Shown here piece after piece: positions 1-6,607 of a stretch of DNA of 11,973 bases. The notes beneath the pieces were generated by a model. The model saw only the letters and a list, made by a program, of their open reading frames with translations. It made no database searches and had not been told where the DNA came from. Origin of the DNA: CAYYMX01 sp964473045 (lineage in GTDB: Bacteria; Pseudomonadota; Alphaproteobacteria; Methylaequorales; Methylaequoraceae); the NCBI GenBank assembly GCA_964473045.1, contig CAYYMX010000041.1, forward strand, positions 1-11,973, in the 5' to 3' direction. The position numbers and the translations under genes were made by a program. Numbering within the stretch: position 1 is the stretch's first letter; the number at the start of each line of letters is the position of its first letter.

Positions 1-2
1 TT

Positions 3-632
3 GGGCTAAATTCACCAGAGAAGATTATTGCGCTAATTAAGGAGAATAATCAGATTTCTGATTTCATAGACAAGAACATCACGGTCTCTTCTATCGGCTA
101 CGTCTTGATTTCAGTCATATGGATTTTTTTACTGGGATTGGTATCACCACTTCTACTTTTCTCAAGTTTTTTCTTCAACTTCAAACTGGGTTTTCTTTTG
201 TCAATTTTTGCTTTCACACTTGGTGCAACTTTGACCTACATTGCAGCAAACAATTTTTTTGAAGAAATAGCAAAAAAATACCTTAACAAAAAATTTCCTA
301 ATCTTAAAAACCTCAACACAGAGAGCAGTGTTTTTTATTTTTTTATGTTAAGATTAATTCCTGGAATCCCATATTCATTAAAAAACATAATGGCGATATT
401 TTTTAATTTAAACACCAAGAAATTTTTCTTGATCACCTTGCTTGCTGAGTTACCTCAGATCTTCATATTGATGAACATTTTCTTGGGATTCAAAAAGGTC
501 ATCAACAACAATGATGATTACGACCTTGAAAATTTATTGTCTCTTGAAATTTTTTTCCCCGTTCTTGGATTGTTTTTTTTCCTTTTACTAGCATATTTCA
601 TCAAAAAGAAATTCTTTAAAAAAGTTTTCTAA
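3..632 (+). CDS. VTT-domain (TVP38/TMEM64-like) inner-membrane protein, 5' end outside the window
   Basis: The frame is open from the first complete codon at position 3, so the gene begins before the window. A TTG at 105 could serve as a start, but the residues before it (an amphipathic stretch ending in IDKNITVSSIGYVLI) look like normal family sequence. Counting from that TTG, hydrophobic segments lie near residues 3-50 and 100-130, and a last one near 148-168 is followed by a lysine-rich tail. The segment MLRLIPGIPYSLKNIMAIFF matches the conserved VTT core (R-x-x-P-x-x-P, then a small re-entrant region). Family members are polytopic inner-membrane proteins related to DedA and TMEM41B and are linked to lipid or solute movement; the substrate here is unknown. 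C-ending codons (ATC, GTC, GGC, GAC) are more common than in the following genes, suggesting a core gene beside an imported island. It converges on the minus-strand block. Confidence 0.72.
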   Translation, partial: GLNSPEKIIALIKENNQISDFIDKNITVSSIGYVLISVIWIFLLGLVSPLLLFSSFFFNFKLGFLLSIFAFTLGATLTYIAANNFFEEIAKKYLNKKFPNLKNLNTESSVFYFFMLRLIPGIPYSLKNIMAIFFNLNTKKFFLITLLAELPQIFILMNIFLGFKKVINNNDDYDLENLLSLEIFFPVLGLFFFLLLAYFIKKKFFKKVF

Positions 633-672
633 ACTTTATTCTTCTTTAAAAATTAAATTTAATTTTCAGGTA
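633..672. terminator. Convergent gap with an AT-only palindrome, possible bidirectional terminator
   Basis: This 40-bp gap separates two convergent genes. It contains a perfect 18-bp palindrome, AAAATTAAATTTAATTTT, at 649-666. The site is where a shared terminator is expected. However, the stem has no G or C and would be weak, and such palindromes arise easily in very AT-rich DNA, so the call rests mainly on position. Confidence 0.25.
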
Positions 673-1899
673 TTAAAAAATTTCCAATCGAGGAATAGCA
701 CAAATAAATTTCGCTTTCCAATTTCTAACATACTTTAGTTGTTCTTTTATTTCACTTTTAAGATTCCAGGGTAAAATAATTACATAATCTGGTTTCATCT
801 TAATTAAATAGTCTTCATCTACTATCGGTATATGACTGCCAGGAGTGTACAATCCGATTTTCTTTGGATTTCTGTCAACTATAAATTGAATAATATCTTT
901 TTTTAAACCACAATAGTTTAAAAAAGTATTTCCTTTTGCAGCAGCACCATAGGCTGCAAATTTTTTTCCTTTAGAAATTTTTAGATAAAGAAATTTTAAA
1001 AAATCTACTTTAATTTTTTTACAATTTTCTCTAAAACCAGCATAAGTTTTAATATCTTTAGAACCTTTAGAAAATTCAAACTCTCTCAGTTTTTTAACTC
1101 TTTTGGATTTCTTGTACCGTTGTGGATTCTTATGCTGTAAATAATACCTGATGCTTCCGCCATGGATGAAGGGTTCTTCAACATCAAAAACATCTAACAT
1201 ATTATTCTTGGCAATAAATTCAACTGAGGTTAGTGACAAGTAGGAAAAATGTTCGTGGTAAATTGTATCAAATTGATTTTTTTCAACAAGATTTATGACG
1301 GATGGATTTTCAATGGTAACAACTCCATTTTTTGAAAGACAAACTTTTATCCCTAGCATAAAATCATTGATATCTGGAACATGCGCAAAAACATTATTTG
1401 CAATTATGAGATCAAACTTACCCTTTTTTTTTACTAAATCTTTCGAATATTCTAGTCCAAAAAACTTTTTAATGACTTTATGTCCTTTTGATTTAGCTAT
1501 ATTTGCTGCTAAGCTCGTTGGTTCAATACCTAACAGTTCTAATCCGGAAGCAGCAAATCTATCTTGTAAATAACCATCATTAGATGCTATTTCCAAAAAT
1601 GAATTAGAATTGTTAAATTTAAAACGTTTAATTATCTTATTTGTATAATCCTGAACGTGGGATAATAATGTTTCTGAATAAGAGCTAAGATAAGGATAAT
1701 TATTATTAAATAGGGATTTATTATCCAGAACGTCAAGAGTTTGAACCAACCAACAATTAGAACAAACAAAAATTTTTAGTGGATAAAAAATTTCATTATT
1801 TCTTAAATCTCTTTTATTTAAAAAAGCATTTGAAGGGGGAGTGTGGCCTAAATCAACTACAATATGGATTTTTTTACTTTTACATGATCTACAAATCAT
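673..1899 (-). CDS. NDP-sugar C-methyltransferase (TylC3/TcaB9-type, three-domain)
   Basis: This 408-residue protein has the full architecture of sugar C-methyltransferases. An N-terminal zinc-binding module (Methyltransf_13 type) has C3, C6, C46 and C49. A class I SAM-binding domain carries the motif LEIASNDGY at 102-110. A C-terminal Methyltransf_14-type Rossmann-like domain carries YGAAAKGNTFLNYCG at 317-331 and a PGSHIPI motif at 353-359. YHEHFSY (214-220) supplies the Tyr and His used as catalytic base in TcaB9-like enzymes, and HGGS follows at 246-249. Characterised relatives add a methyl group at C3 of an NDP-4-keto-sugar, giving a branched-chain deoxysugar; the substrate here is unknown. 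The ATG at 1899 overlaps the preceding epimerase by 11 bp and has GGA a few bases upstream, which implies coupled translation. It is the last gene of the minus-strand block. Confidence 0.88.
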   Translation of the reverse strand: MICRSCKSKKIHIVVDLGHTPPSNAFLNKRDLRNNEIFYPLKIFVCSNCWLVQTLDVLDNKSLFNNNYPYLSSYSETLLSHVQDYTNKIIKRFKFNNSNSFLEIASNDGYLQDRFAASGLELLGIEPTSLAANIAKSKGHKVIKKFFGLEYSKDLVKKKGKFDLIIANNVFAHVPDINDFMLGIKVCLSKNGVVTIENPSVINLVEKNQFDTIYHEHFSYLSLTSVEFIAKNNMLDVFDVEEPFIHGGSIRYYLQHKNPQRYKKSKRVKKLREFEFSKGSKDIKTYAGFRENCKKIKVDFLKFLYLKISKGKKFAAYGAAAKGNTFLNYCGLKKDIIQFIVDRNPKKIGLYTPGSHIPIVDEDYLIKMKPDYVIILPWNLKSEIKEQLKYVRNWKAKFICAIPRLEIF

Positions 1900-2476
1900 T
1901 TTTTTTTCCAGAAAAATTCTTTAGTTCCGAGTCTTTTATAGATATATTAGTAGTCTTTAATGGCCATTTAATATCTAAATATGGGCTAGTATGTCTAAAA
2001 CCACTCTCACTATTTTGATTATAAACTTCTGTATGTAAATATAACATTTGACAATTATTACAAAGTGTCTGATATCCATGAGCAAAACCTTTGGGAATAT
2101 ATACTGCATTCATTTTTTCTGAAGACAGAATTGTGCTAGTCCATTGACCAAATGTATTAGAATTCGGCCTAATATCTACAATAACATCATAAACTTTTCC
2201 TTGTAAGCAACTAACTATTTTATCTTCTTGGTAAGGTTTGTTTTGATAATGCATACCTCTTATTGTTCCTTTTTTTTCAGAAAATGATGAATTAATTTGT
2301 TGTATATCTTTACCTTTATTTACAGCAAATAGTTCTTCTTGACAAAAAAACCTTGCAAACCATCCTCTATCATCAGATTTTTTTTTAATAAGTAATTCAG
2401 AGGCCCCTTCTAGTCTTAATTTTTTAATTTTAATATTCATATTTTTTTCATAAAATTCATCAAAATTTAACTTCAT
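1889..2476 (-). CDS. rfbC: dTDP-4-dehydrorhamnose 3,5-epimerase family protein (RmlC-like)
   Basis: This 195-residue cupin protein has normal RmlC length. Visible family signatures are DDRGWFARFF (35-44), RGMHYQ (73-78) with the expected catalytic base H76, the sheet segment GKVYDVIVDIRP, IPKGFAHGY (127-135), and Y152 in the position of the catalytic tyrosine, followed by FRHTSPYLDIKWPL. The classic enzyme epimerises C3 and C5 of a dTDP-4-keto-6-deoxyhexose. Relatives in branched-sugar pathways often epimerise only one centre, so the symbol indicates the family rather than the proven substrate. The first ATG (2476) overlaps the preceding gene by 17 bp and has AAAGG five bases upstream. A second ATG at 2440 would give the more usual N-terminus (MNIKIKKL). 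The gene lies between the Gfo/Idh oxidoreductase and the C-methyltransferase, consistent with action on the same 4-keto intermediate. Confidence 0.87.
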   Translation of the reverse strand: MKLNFDEFYEKNMNIKIKKLRLEGASELLIKKKSDDRGWFARFFCQEELFAVNKGKDIQQINSSFSEKKGTIRGMHYQNKPYQEDKIVSCLQGKVYDVIVDIRPNSNTFGQWTSTILSSEKMNAVYIPKGFAHGYQTLCNNCQMLYLHTEVYNQNSESGFRHTSPYLDIKWPLKTTNISIKDSELKNFSGKKNDL

Positions 2477-3359
2477 TAAAACCTTTGGTTATCTGATTCA
2501 TTAATTTTAAATTATACAAATCCTTTTCATGCTGCCTGTACCCTTTCAAAAATAGTTTAGTATAAACTCTAAAAGGATCTTCAAAATTATCTAAAATTGT
2601 GCCGTCTTCTTTTCTGAAACTTACTCTATAATTTGAATTATTTCCAACTTGAATTCTAGTAAATTTATGTTCATTTAAATATATCGTCATATTCTTTTCT
2701 ATCAACGGATCTTCCTTAAACTCAAACTCAACCTGAGCATTTGAATATCTAAATTTATAATTTACATTTGATTCTAAAATGATCTTCTGAATTTTTTTTA
2801 TATTAGAAAAACCCAAAATCTCAACCAATATAGAAAGTCCATGAGGTAGCAAATCTTCTGATATTTCTTGGTACTTTGCAGATCCATTAGTATGAAAAAT
2901 AAATTTTAAATATTTTATTTTTTTTACTTTTATGTTGGCCATTAAAGATTTTAAAAAATAAGTATTACTAGTATTAACTAAAAAGTTCTTATTTTCATGA
3001 GATTCTAAAATACTAATTTTATTTTTAAATTCCTCTAAGCCTAATTCTTTATCCCAAAAAAGAGGTTTTTCACAAAACACCGAAATATTATTATCAAATG
3101 CTTTTAGAAGAAATTTAAAATGAGTTGAAGGGGGAGAACAAATTAATAAAATATCAATTTTTTTAGAAAAAAAAAAATTGCAGTCATTTGTAATTAATGG
3201 AGTATAAGAAAATTCTTTAACAAAAAAATTTTTTGTTTTTTCAATACTTTCTTCTGATCTAACTAAAACACATCTTATTGGGCAGTTGTTTTCAAACATT
3301 ATTTTGGAATGGATTTTAGCAATTAAACCAAAACCAATCATACCAATCAATTTGTTCAT
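2460..3359 (-). CDS. Gfo/Idh/MocA family NAD(P)-dependent oxidoreductase
   Basis: About 299 residues, slightly short for the family. The N-terminus is a Rossmann fold: MIGFGLIAKIH shows the G-x-G-x-x-A pattern at residues 9-14 followed by the usual His. CSPPSTH (74-80) is the typical loop after the fourth strand. CEKPL (96-100) contains the signature EKP motif. DLLPHG (169-174) holds the His (173) at the expected catalytic position. Family members reduce or oxidise hydroxyl or keto groups on sugars, often NDP-sugars in this context. I chose the ATG at 3359 because it starts directly before the first Rossmann strand; a TTG at 3368 would add three residues and overlap the upstream radical SAM stop by 4 bp. 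Either start leaves the two genes essentially abutting, so they are likely co-translated. The substrate is not predictable; a 4-keto reduction after C-methylation is one option. Confidence 0.85.
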   Translation of the reverse strand: MNKLIGMIGFGLIAKIHSKIMFENNCPIRCVLVRSEESIEKTKNFFVKEFSYTPLITNDCNFFFSKKIDILLICSPPSTHFKFLLKAFDNNISVFCEKPLFWDKELGLEEFKNKISILESHENKNFLVNTSNTYFLKSLMANIKVKKIKYLKFIFHTNGSAKYQEISEDLLPHGLSILVEILGFSNIKKIQKIILESNVNYKFRYSNAQVEFEFKEDPLIEKNMTIYLNEHKFTRIQVGNNSNYRVSFRKEDGTILDNFEDPFRVYTKLFLKGYRQHEKDLYNLKLMNQITKGFNEVKF

Positions 3360-3364
3360 TAGTC

Positions 3365-4504
3365 TCAAATATCAAAAATATTTGATTTAATTATTGCCTT
3401 ATTAGCCAAATGCATTTTTCTATCGCACCTACATCCACTTTTTTTAATTTTTTCTGAACAATTTGTAAAGAAATCTTTTTGATTAGAAATATTGTATTTA
3501 TAAAAAAGATCCCAAAAATTATGTTCTGCTAAATTTCCCAGAGCAGTAGAGTGAAAATTTGGAGAACTGGATTGTGAACAGTTATAGAGCCAACCATCGT
3601 AACCTACTGTCGGAAAAATAAAACGTGCGAAGCAGGGTAGAGTTCTTGTTTTTCTATGTATGTCTTCTTCTTGATCAATATCAACCAATTTAACCTTACA
3701 TTCAGGAGAATCTTGTGAAATTAAATAATCTGAGATCTTATTTTTAATTTTTTCTTGTTCTTTGAAATTTGGCAGAGTATTTTCACACAATTTAATATCT
3801 TTAGGTTGCTGCAAAAAAGAAAATCTCAAAAAATTACAACCAACGCCTTTAAAATCCTTTATAAATTGTTTGATTTCGTCTAAGTTATCATTTGTTTTGT
3901 TAATCAAATATGCAGCACTTAAGTCAATATCATCATTTGCTTTTCTTATTTTTTTTGCATTATCAACAACACGAGAATAGATATTTACGTTAGCTTTAAT
4001 ACTATGCATTATGTTATAAGTTTTATCTGATCCGGCATCTACACTTAAACTTAAATAACTACTAGACTGAATATTTTTTCTGGATATTTGCTCTATAAAA
4101 TTATCACTAATTTTTAGTGCTTTAGTATTAAAACCAAAAATTAGATTTAAATTAATAGCCTCTCTTAAAAGGTCATCAATGTATGGTGAGTTCAGAGGAT
4201 CAGTAGCATAACCAGCAAAAATTACTTTTTTTACACCTCCAAAAGAAATTTCATTAAGAACTCTTAAAGCAAGTGCTTTTTCCATTCTAGGAGATTTTGA
4301 ATCATCAGCTGATGCACCGTAACAGTAAGCACATTCAAGCCAACATATTTTTTTTAAGCTCGACGGAGGTGGCTGAAATTCAACTTGATAAGGAATAATT
4401 TCTTTGGAAATTACATCATCTTTAAATTTTTCAAAATTATCGATTATTGTATTTGAGTACGAGTATGATTTCTCAAGTCTTTGATCTTGGATGATTTCAG
4501 TCAT
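3365..4504 (-). CDS. Radical SAM enzyme with SPASM-like C-terminal cysteine region
   Basis: This 379-residue protein has the radical SAM cluster motif C54-x3-C58-x2-C61 (CWLECAYC), which binds the [4Fe-4S] that cleaves SAM. GGVKKVIFAGYATDPL (89-104) occupies the SAM-contacting second-strand region, and LSLSVDAGS (151-159) is a later barrel strand. After residue 290 come C291, the segment GYDGWLYNC ending at C309, then LGNL, C349, C358 and C360. This layout resembles a SPASM or twitch domain that holds an extra Fe-S cluster. The reaction is unknown. In sugar loci, radical SAM enzymes deaminate or dehydrogenate (DesII type) or epimerise sugars, while SPASM enzymes more often modify peptides, so both remain open. 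The ATG at 4504 follows the repeat-bearing regulatory gap, making this the first gene of the four-gene block. The next gene begins within a few bases of its stop. Confidence 0.85.
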   Translation of the reverse strand: MTEIIQDQRLEKSYSYSNTIIDNFEKFKDDVISKEIIPYQVEFQPPPSSLKKICWLECAYCYGASADDSKSPRMEKALALRVLNEISFGGVKKVIFAGYATDPLNSPYIDDLLREAINLNLIFGFNTKALKISDNFIEQISRKNIQSSSYLSLSVDAGSDKTYNIMHSIKANVNIYSRVVDNAKKIRKANDDIDLSAAYLINKTNDNLDEIKQFIKDFKGVGCNFLRFSFLQQPKDIKLCENTLPNFKEQEKIKNKISDYLISQDSPECKVKLVDIDQEEDIHRKTRTLPCFARFIFPTVGYDGWLYNCSQSSSPNFHSTALGNLAEHNFWDLFYKYNISNQKDFFTNCSEKIKKSGCRCDRKMHLANKAIIKSNIFDI

Positions 4505-4534
4505 CCAAATCTATTTGCAATCTTGATACCATAC

Positions 4535-4593
4535 CTAAATCTAGTATTAGATTAAATAATATAATCTAAATCTAGTATTAGATTAAATAATAT
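4535..4593. repeat. Two tandem 28-bp direct repeats, each containing a palindrome
   Basis: Two identical 28-bp units lie at 4535-4562 and 4566-4593, separated by AAT (period 31). Each contains the inverted repeat AATCTA-GTAT-TAGATT (4538-4553 and 4569-4584). A further pair, AGATTA/TAATCT (4549-4554 and 4562-4567), lies across the junction between the copies. The units fall in the untranslated leader and core promoter region of the radical SAM gene. Two identical palindromes spaced about three helical turns apart are the usual form of a tandem operator. Alternatives are a recent slippage duplication or a recombination remnant. Confidence 0.85.
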
Positions 4594-4598
4594 GTCAA
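4569..4598 (-). promoter_or_regulatory. Candidate sigma70-type promoter for the radical SAM block
   Basis: Reading the minus strand, a perfect TTGACA -35 hexamer occupies 4598-4593. It is followed after 18 bp by TAGATT at 4574-4569, a 4-of-6 match to TATAAT. The -10 hexamer is the right arm of the palindrome in one 28-bp repeat, so a protein bound to the repeats could block or modulate transcription. The predicted leader to the ATG at 4504 is about 60 bases. The -35 match is good, but the spacing is slightly long and the -10 is mediocre in very AT-rich DNA. Confidence 0.45.
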
Positions 4599-4618
4599 GT
4601 TTTGCAAGTTAATCTCTA

Positions 4619-4648
4619 AAATTAAATGGTTTATGTTGTATTTAATTT
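4619..4648 (-). terminator. Weak AT-only hairpin after the nucleotidyltransferase gene
   Basis: AAATTAAAT at 4619-4627 and ATTTAATTT at 4640-4648 form a 9-bp perfect stem with a 12-base loop, starting five bases past the stop codon of the minus-strand nucleotidyltransferase. The position suits a terminator separating that gene from the promoter of the next block. The stem is only A-T pairs and no long U tract follows on the minus strand, so it may be chance. Confidence 0.22.
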
Positions 4649-4652
4649 ACAA

Positions 4653-5417
4653 TTAAGTTATTTGAAAATATTTATCTTCTTTTCCAACTAAAATATTAGA
4701 AATATTGCTATTGATTTCATCAAGATGTTTTGGAGTATCGATTGGGTACCAAGTACCATTTATTTGAAATTGGCTAACACTACCATTTTGAATATATTTG
4801 TTAAATAAATACGTTTCAAAGTCACAACAATTTTTCCAATCAAATGAATTCAAACATTTTTTCTTGATTATGCACAAACCAGAATAAACTTCTCCTCTTA
4901 CTTTTCTGTTACTAATTATCTCAAGATTCTTTACTTTTAAGTCTCTTTTAAATCCAACCACATTATTATCCTTAGTTGTAATTATTCCCCATGGACTAGT
5001 GACTGGTACCGAAGATAATGTTATATCATCTTGATTTTTCATGTGAGTTTTATACATATTTTCTAAATTAAATTGAAAAATTGTATCACTGTTAATCAAA
5101 ACGAAATCGGTATTATCTTCAAGATATTTGAAGACCTTCTTAATTCTTAAGTGAATAGGAGTGTTTTTTCCAGTATCACAAAAAATTAAATCAATATCAC
5201 ACTGTGAAAATTCCTTAATCAAATATTTTTTAATTTTTTCACCCTGATAGCCTAGAGGGAAGATAAACTTTTTAATTCCGTTTTTATACAAAAATCCTAT
5301 GGTATACCAAATGATTGGTCTTTTATTTACTTTCAACAGTGATTTAGGTGTATTTGAGGTTAATTGACCCATTCTGGAGCTCAGACCACCACACAAAATT
5401 ATTGCTGAAACTGTCAT
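4653..5417 (-). CDS. Sugar-1-phosphate nucleotidyltransferase (RfbF-like)
   Basis: This 254-residue protein matches the NTP_transferase fold. ILCGGLSSRMGQLT (7-20) is the nucleotide-binding G-G-x-x-x-R loop, followed by PKSLL (24-28) with the catalytic-type lysine. NSD (109-111) supplies a metal-binding aspartate, and GTWYPIDTP (221-229) gives the second conserved aspartate region. The stretches PIIWYTI, LGYQGEKIKKYL and FCDTGKNT resemble glucose-1-phosphate cytidylyltransferase more than the RmlA or mannose-1-phosphate guanylyltransferase groups. The likely reaction is therefore NTP plus sugar-1-phosphate to NDP-sugar plus pyrophosphate, perhaps with CTP. Base specificity is inference and other groups are not excluded. 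The ATG at 5417 has no clear ribosome binding site. Gaps of 77 bp before and 148 bp after make it less tightly linked than its neighbours, but it is plausibly the entry enzyme of the sugar pathway. Confidence 0.83.
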   Translation of the reverse strand: MTVSAIILCGGLSSRMGQLTSNTPKSLLKVNKRPIIWYTIGFLYKNGIKKFIFPLGYQGEKIKKYLIKEFSQCDIDLIFCDTGKNTPIHLRIKKVFKYLEDNTDFVLINSDTIFQFNLENMYKTHMKNQDDITLSSVPVTSPWGIITTKDNNVVGFKRDLKVKNLEIISNRKVRGEVYSGLCIIKKKCLNSFDWKNCCDFETYLFNKYIQNGSVSQFQINGTWYPIDTPKHLDEINSNISNILVGKEDKYFQIT

Positions 5418-5494
5418 ACTAAACTTACAAATAAATTATTTAATTCATTTTAATTTCTGACCTAGAATTTCATAGTTAAATCAAAAAAATTACT

Positions 5495-6607
5495 TTAATT
5501 TTCTAGAATTCTGACCAAAGTTTTTTTCACCATAGTAACATCACTTCTTTTTAATTTAAAACTTGAAGGCAGGTTAATTCCAATTTTAGAGAATCTATAT
5601 GAAACATTGTTTTGTTCTGAAGCTCTTTTTGAATCTCTAACTTTTTTAAAAGCTGGTTGTGAACTTAACGGATTAAAAAAAGGTCTGGTGTGAATACCAT
5701 AATCCATCAATCTTTTGATTAATTTATTTTTGTTCAGGTTTTGTTTATTAATTAAACAAGTTGTAAGCCAATAACTATTATAAACATCTTTTTGTTTTAT
5801 ATTTAAGCTTATGTTGTCGCAATCTTTAAAAGCATTAAAATACCAATTAAATATTTCTCTTTTTTTCTTTATTAATTCATTTATTCTTTCTATTTGTGCA
5901 AGACCAACTGCAGCCTGAATATTTGACATTTTATACTTATAACCCCCAATTAATTTACTGTACAAAACGTCATTTGGCTTTCTACCATGATCACGAAGAA
6001 TCATACATTTTTCATAAATTTTCTTACTATCAGTAACTAGCATGCCTCCCTCACCAGTTGTAACAGTTTTTGTTCCATGAAAACTAAAACAGCTAGTTAT
6101 TCCAAATTTTCCAGATAATACATTTTTATACTTTGATCCTAAAGATTCTGCGGCATCTTCAATGATGGGGATACCTATTTTTTTTAACTCATCATACTCT
6201 GGCATATTCCCGTACAAGTTTACTGCAATTATCGCTTTGGTTTTTTTGTTAACAAGTGGTTTTATTGTTGCATATGAAATACACCAGGTTTTAGGATTAA
6301 TGTCTGCAAAAACTGGCTTCGCTCCAAGATAAATTATTGGGGCTGCAGAAGCTATCCAAGTTGCATCTGAAACTATAACCTCATCACCAGGACCTACGCC
6401 CAATGACAACAAACTTAGGTGCAATGCTGAAGTACATGATGGCAAAGATATTGCGTATCTTCTGTTCACATATTTCTTAAATTTTTTTTCAAATTTTTTA
6501 ATATAATCAAATGCATTTTCATACCAACCATTTTTTATTGCATCATAAACATAATCTATCTCTTTTTTAGTTATTGATGGTCCTGCGATTGGAATGATTT
6601 TTTTCAT
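5495..6607 (-). CDS. DegT/DnrJ/EryC1/StrS-family sugar aminotransferase (perosamine synthase-like)
   Basis: From the ATG at 6607 the protein has 370 residues, the normal length for PLP-dependent NDP-keto-sugar aminotransferases. Visible motifs are SLPSCTSALHLSL (54-66), GPGDEVIVSDATWIASA (72-88), GAKPVFADINPKTWCI (95-110), IIEDAAES (148-155) with D151 contacting the PLP ring, and FSFHGTKTVTTGEGGML (174-190), where K180 forms the Schiff base. The wording around the lysine is closest to GDP-perosamine synthase-type 4-aminotransferases using glutamate as donor. I reject the longer in-frame start at 6652: the ATG at 6607 forms a 4-bp ATGA overlap with the WbqC stop, and MKKIIPIAGPSI is a canonical family N-terminus. 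Coupling to WbqC suggests both act on one amino sugar. C3 versus C4 specificity is not settled. Confidence 0.9.
   Translation of the reverse strand: MKKIIPIAGPSITKKEIDYVYDAIKNGWYENAFDYIKKFEKKFKKYVNRRYAISLPSCTSALHLSLLSLGVGPGDEVIVSDATWIASAAPIIYLGAKPVFADINPKTWCISYATIKPLVNKKTKAIIAVNLYGNMPEYDELKKIGIPIIEDAAESLGSKYKNVLSGKFGITSCFSFHGTKTVTTGEGGMLVTDSKKIYEKCMILRDHGRKPNDVLYSKLIGGYKYKMSNIQAAVGLAQIERINELIKKKREIFNWYFNAFKDCDNISLNIKQKDVYNSYWLTTCLINKQNLNKNKLIKRLMDYGIHTRPFFNPLSSQPAFKKVRDSKRASEQNNVSYRFSKIGINLPSSFKLKRSDVTMVKKTLVRILEN

Noticed and set aside
1295..1573. Plus-strand open frame inside the C-methyltransferase gene
   Set aside because: It is antisense to a region with clear catalytic motifs, and its translation has no recognisable domain; it is a shadow of the real gene.
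4535..4593. CRISPR-like array
   Set aside because: Only two repeats with a 3-bp gap and no spacer-length interval; no cas genes are nearby. The arrangement fits tandem operator sites or a duplication.
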